Shown here: piece by piece, positions 16,848-25,857 of the stretch | Layout of the letters: each line of letters starts with the position of its first letter | Numbering within the stretch: the stretch's first letter is position 1 | DNA from: Pseudomonas sp. 30_B | GTDB taxonomy: Bacteria > Pseudomonadota > Gammaproteobacteria > Pseudomonadales > Pseudomonadaceae | Direction: 5' to 3' | DNA length: 64,000 nt | Assembly: GCF_017491605.1 (NCBI RefSeq) | Contig: NZ_JAFGYY010000017.1 | Coordinates: 62,001 to 126,000 of the forward strand | Made by a program: the position numbers and the translations under genes | The notes under the pieces: generated by a model | Told to the model about the DNA's origin: nothing | Databases searched by the model: none | Seen by the model: the letters and a program-made list of their open reading frames with translations, nothing else

Positions 16848-17861
16848 TCACCGCCCCAACGTCTGCATCGTCGAGCTGCCCAGGCTGACGTCGAAGAACT
16901 CCGCCGCCGATGCCGCGAGGTCGCGGTGGATGGCCTTGCGGTCCAGCCCCTGGTTGTCGGTGCACAGGTCCGGCGTGGCCTCCAGCTCCTCATCGGAACA
17001 GGGCGACATGAACACGAAGTGCCCCGCTCCATCGAGTACCCGCAGGTCCGGCTGCTGCGGCAGCTTGCGCGCCAGGGCACCGGCATTCTTCTGCCACTTG
17101 AGGATCTGGTCCTGGTTGCCGGTGTAGAGCAGCACCGGCACCTGCACGTCCTCCAGCTCATGGGCGCCGTACATCAGGCTCAAGGGCGCCAGCAGCAGCA
17201 AGGCGCCGACGCGCGGGTCGGCCATCGGCACCAGGTCGCTGCGGTCGGCGCGCAGCTTGCCCTTGTCGCTGCAGGCGTCGGCGTCGTCCGGGTATCGCTG
17301 GCAGTACTTGATCAGGCGATCCAGACGCGGCTGCGCGCCGGCAAGGATCAGCGCCGTCTCGCCGCCGGCGGAATAGCCGATCACGCCGATCTTGCGCGGA
17401 TCGACGACGCCCGCCACCTCGGAGTCGAGCAGCGCCGCGCTGATGGTTTCCGAGACCTGCAGCGGTCGGCCGTAGAGATTGCTCAGGGCACCCAGGCGAC
17501 TGTGGTCATGCAGGTTGTCGCCGGGGTGCAGCAGCGCCACCACGACGAAACCCTTGCGCACCAGCGCCTCGATCAGGTCGCGGTGCGCCAGCGGTGTGCC
17601 GTAGTTGCCGTGGGACATCACCAGCATCGGGAAGTGGCCATTGGCGGTCTTGCCTTCGTAGGCGACATCGAGGATGAAGTTGCCCAGATGCAGCGGCCGC
17701 TCCGGCGCGCGCGTGGGGTAGAAGGCGATGGCCTTCATCGGCGCAAGATCCAGTGGATCGCTCACCTGCAGGCGATGAAAGCCCACATTCCAGCCCGACG
17801 CCGCCCAGGCGCCGCTACTGAAGGTAACGAGCAACAGAATCCACAACAGACGCCTCGCCAT
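16848..17861 (-). CDS. Secreted alpha/beta hydrolase (dienelactone hydrolase-like)
   Basis: Exported 337-residue serine hydrolase. The signal peptide is ARRLLWILLLVTFSSGAWA. The nucleophile elbow is GVIGYSAGGETAL, with Ser in GxSxG, a conserved oxyanion strand reads MLVMSHGNYGTP, and the catalytic His lies in LDGAGHFVFMSPC. It resembles the platelet-activating-factor acetylhydrolase / dienelactone hydrolase-like predicted esterases. The ATG at 17861 places the signal peptide at the N-terminus. Substrate is unknown. Cysteines in the C-terminal third may form periplasmic disulfides. Confidence 0.85.
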   Translation of the reverse strand: MARRLLWILLLVTFSSGAWAASGWNVGFHRLQVSDPLDLAPMKAIAFYPTRAPERPLHLGNFILDVAYEGKTANGHFPMLVMSHGNYGTPLAHRDLIEALVRKGFVVVALLHPGDNLHDHSRLGALSNLYGRPLQVSETISAALLDSEVAGVVDPRKIGVIGYSAGGETALILAGAQPRLDRLIKYCQRYPDDADACSDKGKLRADRSDLVPMADPRVGALLLLAPLSLMYGAHELEDVQVPVLLYTGNQDQILKWQKNAGALARKLPQQPDLRVLDGAGHFVFMSPCSDEELEATPDLCTDNQGLDRKAIHRDLAASAAEFFDVSLGSSTMQTLGR

Positions 17862-18017
17862 GGTGCAATCCGTCCCGATGCGCAGCCAGTTCAGGCGCCA
17901 TTGGACCTCCACCACGCAAGGCGCGGGGGCTCGGGCGCCGCCAAGGACAATCCTTGCATACTACGCGCCAGCCAGGACTCGCCGGCGACAGCAGATGAAC
18001 GGCCAGCCCCGGAAATG

Positions 18018-18043
18018 AAAAAGCCCCGCTATGCGGGGCTTTT
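18018..18043. terminator. Terminator downstream of azoreductase
   Basis: AAAAGCCCCGC pairs with GCGGGGCTTTT around a 3-base loop. It lies 18 bp beyond the azoreductase stop on the minus strand. Confidence 0.88.
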
Positions 18044-18060
18044 CGTCAGTCCGTCGCCGA

Positions 18061-18669
18061 TCAGGCGGCAGCGAACTGGCTGGCGATGCTCGCCTGGGCG
18101 CCGGCGATGGCGTTGCGGCGGGGCTCGTCACCGTAGGCCAGGCCTTCGGCGCGCACCACTTCGATATCGGTGATGCCGAGGAAATTCAGCACCAGCTGCA
18201 GGTAGTTCTCGTGGGCGACACCGGTCGGCTGGCCGGCATGGATGCCACCGGCGGTGGAAACGATGATCACCTTCTTGCCACCGGCCAGGCCGACCGGGCC
18301 GCTTTCGGTGTAGCGGAAGGTCTTGCCGGCAACCGCGATGCGGTCGATCCAGGCCTTCAGTTGGCTCGGAACGGAGAAGTTGTACATCGGGGCGCCGATG
18401 ACGATGGCGTCGGCGGCCAGGAATTCTTCGATGCTGGTTTCGCCCAGGGCAGCTTCGTGCTTCTGCGCGGCGTCGCGCATTTCAGCCGGGGTGCCAGCGG
18501 CGACCAGGCTGGCGGACGACAGGTGGCTGATGGCGTCGGCGGCCAGGTCACGGTAGGTCACTTCAACGCCCGGCTCGGCGGCGACCCAGGCGGCGACCAG
18601 TTCGGCGCTGAGCTGACGGGAAGCGGAGTTGTCACCGAGGATGCTGGAATCGATGTGCAGAAGTTTCAT
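18061..18669 (-). CDS. azoR: FMN-dependent NADH:quinone reductase / azoreductase
   Basis: Flavodoxin-fold enzyme of 202 residues that reduces quinones and azo dyes with NAD(P)H. The FMN phosphate-binding segment SSILGDNSASRQLS is at the N-terminus, and the family motifs APMYNFSVPSQLKAWIDR and STAGGIHAG follow in order. The ATG at 18669 has GGAGA upstream; the longer frame to 18753 is not family-like. The gene is divergent from a LysR regulator, the usual arrangement of a LysR-controlled oxidoreductase, and ends at a terminator. P. aeruginosa has several azoR paralogues, so no number is given. Confidence 0.93.
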   Translation of the reverse strand: MKLLHIDSSILGDNSASRQLSAELVAAWVAAEPGVEVTYRDLAADAISHLSSASLVAAGTPAEMRDAAQKHEAALGETSIEEFLAADAIVIGAPMYNFSVPSQLKAWIDRIAVAGKTFRYTESGPVGLAGGKKVIIVSTAGGIHAGQPTGVAHENYLQLVLNFLGITDIEVVRAEGLAYGDEPRRNAIAGAQASIASQFAAA

Positions 18670-18747
18670 GTGTGAGTTCTCCAAACGGGTTAGCCAGGTG
18701 GCTGGCGGGAGTAATTCGTCGTTGGAGGCAAGACTACGCATGTAGCC

Positions 18748-18780
18748 AATCATCGATAAGTCGGCAAAAATGTGATGATT
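18748..18780. promoter_or_regulatory. Inverted repeat in azoR/LysR divergent promoter
   Basis: AATCATC (18748-18754) and GATGATT (18774-18780) are exact complements with 19 bp between. They sit in the 134-bp space between azoR and the LysR gene, where a LysR tetramer would be expected to bind. Confidence 0.5.
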
Positions 18781-18803
18781 CGTCTCACCAGTAGGACAAT
18801 CCC

Positions 18804-19709
18804 ATGCAGGACCTCAATGACCTCTTCTATTTCGCCAAGGTGGTGGAGTGCGGAGGATTCGCCGCCGCCGGCCGCCTGCTGGGGCTGCCGAAGTCGCGGC
18901 TGTCGCGGCGCGTGGCGGAACTGGAGGCACGCCTGAACGTGCGCCTGCTGCAGCGCACCACGCGCAAGCTGGCACTCACCGACCTGGGCGAGCGCTATTA
19001 CCGGCACTGCCAGGCGATGCTGGTGGAAGCGGAAATGGCAGACGAAGTGGCCGCCCAGCTCAGCGCCGAGCCGCGCGGACGGGTGAAGCTGTCCTGCCCG
19101 GTCGCCCTGGCGGAAACCTCGCTCAACGAGATGCTGCCGGGATTCCTCGCCGCCTACCCGCAGGTGAACCTGGAACTGCTGCTGACCAACCGCCGCGTCG
19201 ACCTGCTCAATGAGGGCGTGGACGTGGCACTGCGCGTCCGCGCGCCGGGCGATGAAGACCTGTCCCTGGTATCGCGCCGCCTGCGCCCGGCGAAGGCGGC
19301 ACTGGTGGCGGCGCCCGCGCTGCTGCAGGGGCGGCAGCCGGCTCATCCGCAGGACCTGGCCAGCCTGCCCGTCCTCGGCGCGATCGAGAGCGACCGCAAA
19401 GTGCACATGAAACTGATCGGACCGCAGGGGGAAGTCTGCGAGCTGGCGCTGGAGGCCCGCCTGGCGGCGGAAGACTTCAATCTGCGCAAGAACGTCGCCC
19501 TGGCCGGACTGGGCGTGACAGTGCTGCCGAACTACTACTGCATCGAAGAACTGGCGGACGGCCGCCTGGTGCGCGTGCTGCCGGAGTGGCACGAGCCCGA
19601 GGCCAACCTGCAGGCGGTGTATCCGCACCGGCGCGGCGTTCTGCCGGCGGTGCGGGCATTACTCGACTATCTGGCTGAGGAGTTCTCGAAGGACGACTCG
19701 CCGTTATGA
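18804..19709 (+). CDS. LysR-family transcriptional regulator
   Basis: A 301-residue LTTR with the winged HTH in residues 1-60 (DLNDLFYFAKVVECGGFAAA, then PKSRLSRRVAELEARLNVRLL) and a periplasmic-binding-protein-like effector domain. It is divergently transcribed from azoR and is the likely activator or repressor of that gene, probably responding to quinone or electrophile stress; this is inferred from position. Its stop codon overlaps the end of the convergent cold-shock/DUF1294 gene by 6 bp. Confidence 0.92.
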   Translation: MQDLNDLFYFAKVVECGGFAAAGRLLGLPKSRLSRRVAELEARLNVRLLQRTTRKLALTDLGERYYRHCQAMLVEAEMADEVAAQLSAEPRGRVKLSCPVALAETSLNEMLPGFLAAYPQVNLELLLTNRRVDLLNEGVDVALRVRAPGDEDLSLVSRRLRPAKAALVAAPALLQGRQPAHPQDLASLPVLGAIESDRKVHMKLIGPQGEVCELALEARLAAEDFNLRKNVALAGLGVTVLPNYYCIEELADGRLVRVLPEWHEPEANLQAVYPHRRGVLPAVRALLDYLAEEFSKDDSPL

Positions 19710-20414
19710 GGCGCCCTGCCCCAGCCCCGTCAGCGCACCGAGCCAACCCAGCAGGCGCCCACCGCTGAGCCAGTCGATCCAGAACAGCTGGTGGACCATG
19801 ACAATCGCCCAGAACACCAGCTGGAACGACAGCTTGCGGGTCTTGTGGCGGAACACTTGCTGGGCGAGCAACGCACCCGGCCAGCCGCCCAGCAGCTCCA
19901 GCAGGTGCAGGCTCTGCTCGGGCGTGCGCCACGCGTCCCGCTCGGCGCTGCGCTTGTCCCGCCAGTAGGCGAAGAACGCCAGCACGCTGAACAGCGGATA
20001 GAGCAGCAGGAACCAGGGGAAATAACCGTCCTTCAGCCACACCACGGCGCCAGTGGCCGGCAACGCCAGCAATACCGCCAGAAGCACCAGGGCACGGCCG
20101 ATGGAACGCCGGGGCGGTGTCGGGAAGGCCACTTCCCGTCCGCTGCGTGCCCGCTCGCGGGTCGCCGGCGCACGCGGCTTGCGGCGGATATCGGGCGTAT
20201 CGATGGCCAGGCCGGCCAGGCGTGCGTGCTCCGCGCGCGGCCGGCCCTGCTTGTCACTGCCCGGGACGTAGCACACCTGATCGCCACTCTGCGGACGGCG
20301 ATCGCCGCGGAAGGCGGAGATGTGCAGGAAGAGCTCTTCGCCGCCTGCTTGCGGACGGATGAAGCCGAAGCCCTTGTCGTCGTCCCAGCGACTGATGATG
20401 CCGTTTTTTTCCAT
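19704..20414 (-). CDS. Cold-shock domain plus DUF1294 membrane protein
   Basis: A 236-residue two-part protein. Residues 1-66 form a cold-shock nucleic-acid-binding domain, with KGFGFIRP as RNP1-like and ELFLHISAF as RNP2-like. A basic linker, rich in Arg and Pro, follows. About residues 105-236 form a DUF1294 membrane domain with four hydrophobic helices and the signature RDKRSAERDAWRTPEQSLHLLELLGGWPG. It lies 11 bp behind uppP on the same strand, so it is probably co-transcribed. Coupling of an RNA/DNA-binding domain to a membrane anchor is typical of this family, whose function is unknown. Confidence 0.85.
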   Translation of the reverse strand: MEKNGIISRWDDDKGFGFIRPQAGGEELFLHISAFRGDRRPQSGDQVCYVPGSDKQGRPRAEHARLAGLAIDTPDIRRKPRAPATRERARSGREVAFPTPPRRSIGRALVLLAVLLALPATGAVVWLKDGYFPWFLLLYPLFSVLAFFAYWRDKRSAERDAWRTPEQSLHLLELLGGWPGALLAQQVFRHKTRKLSFQLVFWAIVMVHQLFWIDWLSGGRLLGWLGALTGLGQGAS

Positions 20415-20425
20415 GGCCCCCAGAC

Positions 20426-21256
20426 TCAAGGTTTGACGCTGCTCCAATCGATCAGCCCGAACTGCCAGGTCGCCAGGATCAGCAGGCCGAAGGCGATGCG
20501 GTACCAGGCGAACGCCGCGTAGCTGTGATTGGCGATGAACTTCAGCAGGCTGCGCACGGCGATCATGGCGAAGATGAAGGATGTCACGAAACCTATGGCG
20601 AACACGGGCAGGTCATCGTGCTGGAACAGGTGGCGGTACTTGTACCCCGAGTAAACCGCTGCGCCGACCATGGTCGGCATCGCCAGGAAGAAGGAGAACT
20701 CGGTGGCGGCCTTGCGCGACAGCCCGAACAGCAGGCCGCCGATGATGGTGGCGCCCGAGCGCGAGGTGCCCGGCACCAGCGCCAGGCACTGGGCGCAGCC
20801 GACCTTGAGGGCATCCTTCCAGGTCATGTCGTCCACTGTTTCGGCGCGGATGCGGTGCTCGCGGCCCTCGGCCCAGAGGATCACCACGCCACCGATGACC
20901 AGCGCCACGGCGACGGTGATGGGGTTGAACAGGTAGTGGTGGATCTTGTCGGCGAAGGCCACGCCCAATACCACGGCGGGGGCGAAAGCGATCAGCAGGT
21001 TGACGGTGAAACGCTGGGCCCGCGCCTGGGTCGGCAGGCCGATGACGACGTCGAGGATCTTGCGGCGGAACTCCCAGACCACCGCCAGGATCGCGGCCAA
21101 CTGGATGATGATGTTGAAGGCCTCGGCGCGCTCGCCGCCGAAACCGATGATGTCCGCCACGATGATCTGGTGGCCGGTACTGGAGATGGGCAGGAACTCA
21201 GTCAGCCCCTCGACCACCCCGAGAATGAATGCCTGGAAGGCACTCCAAAAATCCAT
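20426..21256 (-). CDS. uppP: Undecaprenyl-diphosphatase
   Basis: Integral membrane phosphatase (BacA family) recycling undecaprenyl pyrophosphate to the monophosphate carrier for peptidoglycan and O-antigen synthesis. It has 276 residues and eight hydrophobic segments. Both catalytic signature regions are present: EGLTEFLPISSTGH near residue 17 and PGTSRSGATIIGG near residue 165. The ATG at 21256 follows GGGGGAAG. It heads a probable two-gene unit with the cold-shock/DUF1294 gene. Confidence 0.96.
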   Translation of the reverse strand: MDFWSAFQAFILGVVEGLTEFLPISSTGHQIIVADIIGFGGERAEAFNIIIQLAAILAVVWEFRRKILDVVIGLPTQARAQRFTVNLLIAFAPAVVLGVAFADKIHHYLFNPITVAVALVIGGVVILWAEGREHRIRAETVDDMTWKDALKVGCAQCLALVPGTSRSGATIIGGLLFGLSRKAATEFSFFLAMPTMVGAAVYSGYKYRHLFQHDDLPVFAIGFVTSFIFAMIAVRSLLKFIANHSYAAFAWYRIAFGLLILATWQFGLIDWSSVKP

Positions 21257-21871
21257 ATTGCTTCCCCCGCGCGGCTCGATGGCTCGCCTTTTTAATGATG
21301 TATTCCGACTGCGCCGGTCCATGAGGTCGGGACACAAAGCCCGGAACCTCACGACAAGGCGTCGGCATGCTAATGCATTGCCCGTGGCTTGCTACGGATT
21401 TAACGAAAAATTCTCATCCGGTCACTGACCAACCGGCACCGACGCGGCTCTCGCCCGCGTGAAGCAGACCATCCGAGGCGGATTGCGTTCGCCGGCTCGC
21501 GATAAATGCCTGACTCAGGATGGTGCAATGACGCAACCGCTCTGGAAAGCCGCCGGGGGCGGTCGACTGTTAAGCGAATGAAACAGGCCGACCCCACGTG
21601 AAACCCGGCGGACCGGGAAGTGCCGACCTTAGCGCTGCATTGTGTTTCAGCAGCGATACAGAGGCTGATTCATCCATGATCCAGGCCCAATTCCAGAGCC
21701 ATCGCCGGGATTTGCCCTATTGACGATGTAAGGACAGCGCAACAGCTACTGCCCCGCAGCGCCGATCGAATTATCCAAGCCACTGATTCTACAAGGCAAT
21801 CTGATTTCGGCACAGCAACTGCTTCACCTCGGTATCACTACCGATCGACGCATCATCCGGGAGTCACTGGC
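21257..21871. other. 615-bp gap without a recognised gene
   Basis: The uppP side is the presumed promoter region, with A/T-rich patches near 21285-21300 and 21390-21415. The middle has no convincing reading frame, and the last 30 bp contain the ribosome site GGGAG of the secreted orphan. No RNA or repeat family was recognised. Confidence 0.4.
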
Positions 21872-22528
21872 ATGCCGGGGAGAATCGCAAGGACAGTAGC
21901 CGCCTGCCTGTTATGGGCGGCGGGCTTCTGCGCCGCGCCTGCGCTGCCGCCGTCGGCCATGGCCTGGGATGACCTCCTCGGCGGCGCCCAGCGGATGGCC
22001 GACGGTGATAACCCGCAGGCCGGCAGCACACTCGGCCTGCCCTCGCCCAGTCAACTTGAGAGACAGGAAAACTCGCTGCTGCCTACCACTGGCCATTTCC
22101 GCGAGATCATCAGCGCGGGCATTGATCCCCCCTCGAAAAACAACAAGGCGGCATCCGTTCTCTACGGTCAGCACGCCTACTCCGCTGGCAGCGCAATGCA
22201 GCCCGGCACTGGCGACATCGCCGTCAACATCACCGTCAACAATGCCACCCTCAAGACCGGCACCACATCAGCCGGCATGACCTTCGCTACTGACGGTTGC
22301 AACTCGGGTATCTCCCTGCACAATGGCGATACCTATCCCAATACCTGGAGCGACCCGCTGTGCTCCGGGGGCAACGAAACCGGCAATGCGGACAGCCGGG
22401 CCCTGTACGCTCAGGGCCGCCTTAACGGCTCCGCCACCGACAACGCAAGCGTCCGCATGACCTCCAGTGGTGGCTCCCCGCATACCCGCTGGCTGCCCAT
22501 CGACGCTGGCTGCCCAGCCCGCGTTTGA
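21872..22528 (+). CDS. Secreted protein of unknown function
   Basis: A 218-residue protein with an N-terminal signal peptide (hydrophobic ACLLWAAGFCAAPALPPSAMA, cleavage near 31). The mature part is rich in Ser, Thr, Asn and Gly, and includes the repetitive-looking stretch DIAVNITVNNATLKTGTTSAG and three Cys residues after residue 140. Such composition suits an extracellular beta-rich or surface protein. Codon use is less GC3-extreme than in its neighbours. It has a good ribosome site and its own terminator, so it is probably a real single-gene unit. No family is recognised. Confidence 0.6.
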   Translation: MPGRIARTVAACLLWAAGFCAAPALPPSAMAWDDLLGGAQRMADGDNPQAGSTLGLPSPSQLERQENSLLPTTGHFREIISAGIDPPSKNNKAASVLYGQHAYSAGSAMQPGTGDIAVNITVNNATLKTGTTSAGMTFATDGCNSGISLHNGDTYPNTWSDPLCSGGNETGNADSRALYAQGRLNGSATDNASVRMTSSGGSPHTRWLPIDAGCPARV

Positions 22529-22554
22529 GCCGGCAATAGATCCCTCAGCTGAAC

Positions 22555-22588
22555 ACGAAGGCCCCGAATCCGGGGCCTTCGTCTTGTT
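22555..22588. terminator. Terminator of the secreted orphan
   Basis: ACGAAGGCCCCG pairs with CGGGGCCTTCGT around AATC, followed by CTTGTTTC. Confidence 0.88.
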
Positions 22589-22613
22589 TCACCACGAGCA
22601 GTTGTAGGAGCGA

Positions 22614-22673
22614 GCTTGCTCGCGAAGGGGCCGGGTACGGTGTAGAGAGGTTCGCGAGCAAGCTCGCTCCTAC
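22614..22673. repeat. REP doublet
   Basis: Standard GTAGGAGCGAGCTTGCTCGC arms in inverted orientation around a short 12-bp core. Confidence 0.9.
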
Positions 22674-22747
22674 ACAGAGCCATACGCCCGCAAGCGATCA
22701 ATAGATTGGCCGAGTCGAAAATACCTCTACAGCCCCAGCTTCCGGCT

Positions 22748-24082
22748 CTATCGCAACTGATGCTTGTGCAACAGCCGATAGAAGGTTGGCCGGGAAATCC
22801 CCAGCATCCGCGCCGCCACGCTGAGGTTGTCGCCATGCCGCGCCAACGCATCGCACATCGCCTGGCGTTCGGCGCCGAGCTTGTACTCTTCCAGCGTCAC
22901 CAGCGGTTGGTGAGTGGCCTTGCCCTTCTGCCGCTCCAGGCCCAGGTCGCGCGCCTCGATCTGCCGCCCCTCGGCGAGCACCAGGCCCCGGCGTACCCGG
23001 TTGGCCAGTTCGCGCACGTTACCGGGCCAGCCATGCTCCGCCATCGCCGCCAGGGCATCGTCGGAAAAACGCCGGGGCCGGCGGCCGGTCTCGACGCTGT
23101 ACAGGTGGGCAAAGTGATTGGCCAGCAGCGCCATATCGCCATTGCGCTCGCGCAGCGGCGAAGTCGAGACCTGCAGGACGTTCAGGCGGTAATACAGGTC
23201 TTCGCGAAAGGTTCCGGCACGGATCGCCGCCTCCAGGTCGATATGGGTCGCCGCCAGCACCCGCACGTCGACATCGATCGGCTGGCTGCCGCCGACCCGC
23301 TCGAACTGTTTCTCCTGCAATACCCGCAGCAGATTGGCCTGCAGCTCCAGCGGCAGGTCGCCCACCTCATCGAGGAACAGCGTGCCGCCATTGGCCTGCT
23401 CGAAGCGGCCGATCTTGCGCTGGTGCGCGCCAGTGAACGCGCCCTTCTCATGACCGAACAGCTCCGACTGGATCAGGTTCTCCGGAATCGAGCCGCAATT
23501 GATCGCCACGAACGGCCGCACCGCGCGCCGCGACAGGCGATGCAGGGTGCGCGCCACCAGCTCCTTGCCAGTGCCGCTCTCGCCCCGGATCAGCACCGGG
23601 GACTCGGTGGGCGCGAACTTCGCCAGCAGCTTGCGCAAGTCGCGTATCTCGCGGCTCTCGCCCAGCAACTCGTGCTGGCCTTCGTCGCTGTGCACGCCGC
23701 CACGCCCACGCAGGCGCGCCATGCCGAAGGCGCGGCCGAGGGTAACCTGCACCCGCGCCACGTCGAACGGCAAGGTATGGAAGTCGAAGAACCACTCGCT
23801 GACGAAATCGCCGACCTCATGGATCGGCAGGATGTCGGGACTGAGCACCGCGATCCACTCGGTGCCACTGCGGCTGATGAGTTCCTTGATCGATTCGGGA
23901 CGATCCAGATGCTCGGGCTGCAGACGCAGCAAGCCGACGTCGCAGTTGCGCTCGCCGGCCATGTCCAGCTCGCAACTGTCCACCTCCCATCCAGCTGCCC
24001 GGAGCCCGGGCAGCAGCCGCCGACAGTCATCGCACGGATCGACTACCAGCAGGCGTCGAAGACTCGATGCCGCCTCAAGCAT
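22748..24082 (-). CDS. Sigma-54-dependent transcriptional regulator (VpsR-like N-terminus)
   Basis: A 444-residue enhancer-binding protein. The N-terminal domain (1-125) resembles a receiver but lacks the standard phospho-acceptor Asp arrangement, as in VpsR/FleQ-type regulators. The AAA+ domain has Walker A GESGTGKE, the sigma-54 contact loop ELFGHEKGAFTGA and Walker B GGTLFLDEVGDL. The C-terminal Fis-type HTH reads DNLSVAARMLGISRPTFYRLL. The intact GAFTGA loop implies real sigma-54 activation. A strong ribosome site AAGGAAGGGAG precedes the ATG. Targets are not evident; it is followed by a REP doublet. Confidence 0.9.
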   Translation of the reverse strand: MLEAASSLRRLLVVDPCDDCRRLLPGLRAAGWEVDSCELDMAGERNCDVGLLRLQPEHLDRPESIKELISRSGTEWIAVLSPDILPIHEVGDFVSEWFFDFHTLPFDVARVQVTLGRAFGMARLRGRGGVHSDEGQHELLGESREIRDLRKLLAKFAPTESPVLIRGESGTGKELVARTLHRLSRRAVRPFVAINCGSIPENLIQSELFGHEKGAFTGAHQRKIGRFEQANGGTLFLDEVGDLPLELQANLLRVLQEKQFERVGGSQPIDVDVRVLAATHIDLEAAIRAGTFREDLYYRLNVLQVSTSPLRERNGDMALLANHFAHLYSVETGRRPRRFSDDALAAMAEHGWPGNVRELANRVRRGLVLAEGRQIEARDLGLERQKGKATHQPLVTLEEYKLGAERQAMCDALARHGDNLSVAARMLGISRPTFYRLLHKHQLR

Positions 24083-24163
24083 GCTCCCTTCCTTGGCGCC
24101 ATTTTTTTGAAAAACTTTAAAAAACAGCCGTTTGGCGCTCTAAATTGTAAAGCTAGCAATATC

Positions 24164-24176
24164 TTGACGGTGTCAA
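24164..24176. promoter_or_regulatory. TTGAC-N3-GTCAA palindrome upstream of the sigma-54 regulator
   Basis: A 13-bp palindrome with perfect 5-bp arms. On the minus strand it supplies a consensus TTGACA -35 box for the regulator gene, so a bound factor would block or set the promoter. The surrounding 130 bp (24083-24213) are markedly A/T-rich. Confidence 0.45.
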
Positions 24177-24213
24177 TCGACCATTTTTCTATAAGGTCAA
24201 TGCCGAAACGATC

Positions 24214-25704
24214 TCACCAGCCGCGACCACGCCGCTTGAGCTCCAGGCGGCGGATGAATTCTTCCAGCACCAGCTTGTAGAGGTCATCGCCCAGGTACAC
24301 ATCCTCCACGCCGCAGTCGATATTCGGGTTGTCGTTCACCTCGATCACCACCACGCGATCGCCGGACTGTTTCAGGTCCACGCCGTACAGGCCATCGCCG
24401 ATCAGGTTGGCGGTCTTCACCGCCAGCTCCACCACCTTGCGCGGCGCCTCGTGGACCGCCATGGTGCGGAAATCGCCGCTGAGCTCCTCGGCGTCGGGGC
24501 TGTGGTCGTAGATCTGCCAGTGGCCCTTGGACATGAAGTACTGGCAGGCGAAGATCGGCTTCTGGTTGAGCACGCCGATACGCCAGTCGTACTCGGTGTA
24601 GAAGAACTCCTGGGCCAGCAGCAACACGGAGCGCTCGAACAGCTCGGCGCTGGCCTTGAGCAGCTCGTCCTGGTTGGTCACCTTGATCACCCCGCGGGAG
24701 AAGCTGCCGTCGGGGATCTTCAGCACCAGCGGGAAGCCCAGGCGCTCACCGACCTTCTCCAGTTCCTGCGGATTGTCCTTGTAGAGGATCTCGGTGGCCG
24801 GCATACCCAGCTTGTGACTGCGCAGCAGGTCCGCCAGGTAGACCTTGTTGGTGCAGCGCAGGATCGACACCGGGTCGTCCATCACCACCATGCCCTCGCT
24901 CTCGGCCTTCTTGGCGAAGCGGTAGGTGTGGTCGCTGACGCTGGTGGTCTCGCGGATCAGCAGCGCGTCGTACTCGGCCAGCCGCGAGTAGTCCTTCTTC
25001 TCGATCAGCTCGACGTCGATGCCAAGGCTGCGGCCGACGCGAATGAAGTTCTTCAGCGCCTTGGCATCCGACGGCGGGAAGGCTTCCTCCGGGTCGTGGA
25101 GGATCGCCAGGTCGTAGCGGTACTGCTTGCGCGAGCGCGGCTTGCGCCAGATCTGCCGGCTAAAGCTGTCCAGCGCGCAGGCGAACAGGTCTTCCTGGTC
25201 CTCACGCAGCTTGTGGATGTTGCCCGGTTTCACCCCCTCGATGTGCCAGCCACGGCTCTTGCGGAACTCCACCAGCAACAGCGGACAGGGAAAGGCCTCG
25301 AACAGCTGGCGAGCCAGGTCCTGCAGCGGCTCCATGTCGGTGCGGCCGAAGTACAGGGTCAGGGTGAAGCCGTCGGTGTTGCCGTAGGGATGGTCGGCCA
25401 GCGCCTTGTCGAGGGTCTTTTCCAGGTCTTCCAGGGCCAGGCTGTAGAGGGATTTCTTCGCCAGCTCGCTGATGCTGCGCACCGATGGAATCACCTTGTG
25501 CCCACGCGCCTCGGCCAGCAGCGAGCAGTAATAACCATGACCCAGGTACTTGTAGTTGCGACACAGGTTGATCACCTGTACGCGCTTGCCATTGTCGTCA
25601 TCGATGGGCATTTCCAGGTATTCCTGGGCGCTGACCACATCTTCACTGGGGTAATAGGACGCCCAGTCCTCCTTGCGCTCGACGATGATGAACAACTTGC
25701 TCAC
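24214..25704 (-). CDS. RimK-like ATP-grasp ligase with RLAN domain
   Basis: A 496-residue amidoligase of the RimK class, predicted to form amide bonds between a carboxylate and an amino-acid amine using ATP. The N-terminal roughly 180 residues match the RimK-like ATP-grasp N-terminal (RLAN) type, with the VINLCRNYKYLGHGYYCSLLAEA segment. Residues 280-490 form the ATP-grasp fold with DPVSILRCTNKVYLADLL, PLVLKIPDGSFSRGV and the metal-binding end motif VVVIEVNDNPNIDCGVED. The start is GTG at 25704 behind GGAGGT; no in-frame ATG gives the N-terminal strand. It is divergent from a GNAT-C39 gene, a recurrent pair in proteobacteria. Confidence 0.88.
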   Translation of the reverse strand: MSKLFIIVERKEDWASYYPSEDVVSAQEYLEMPIDDDNGKRVQVINLCRNYKYLGHGYYCSLLAEARGHKVIPSVRSISELAKKSLYSLALEDLEKTLDKALADHPYGNTDGFTLTLYFGRTDMEPLQDLARQLFEAFPCPLLLVEFRKSRGWHIEGVKPGNIHKLREDQEDLFACALDSFSRQIWRKPRSRKQYRYDLAILHDPEEAFPPSDAKALKNFIRVGRSLGIDVELIEKKDYSRLAEYDALLIRETTSVSDHTYRFAKKAESEGMVVMDDPVSILRCTNKVYLADLLRSHKLGMPATEILYKDNPQELEKVGERLGFPLVLKIPDGSFSRGVIKVTNQDELLKASAELFERSVLLLAQEFFYTEYDWRIGVLNQKPIFACQYFMSKGHWQIYDHSPDAEELSGDFRTMAVHEAPRKVVELAVKTANLIGDGLYGVDLKQSGDRVVVIEVNDNPNIDCGVEDVYLGDDLYKLVLEEFIRRLELKRRGRGW

Positions 25705-25857
25705 GACACCTCCAGGGCATTCCGGGATAGCGCTTGCCGCGCCTGGCGTCCGGGACAATACTCCGCTGAACGCTGCTTCGACCGCGGGGTCGGGCGGTAC
25801 GTTCGCACCCTTCGCCGGACCAACGTGCTCCTTTCAGGTTAACGAATCCTTACCGGT

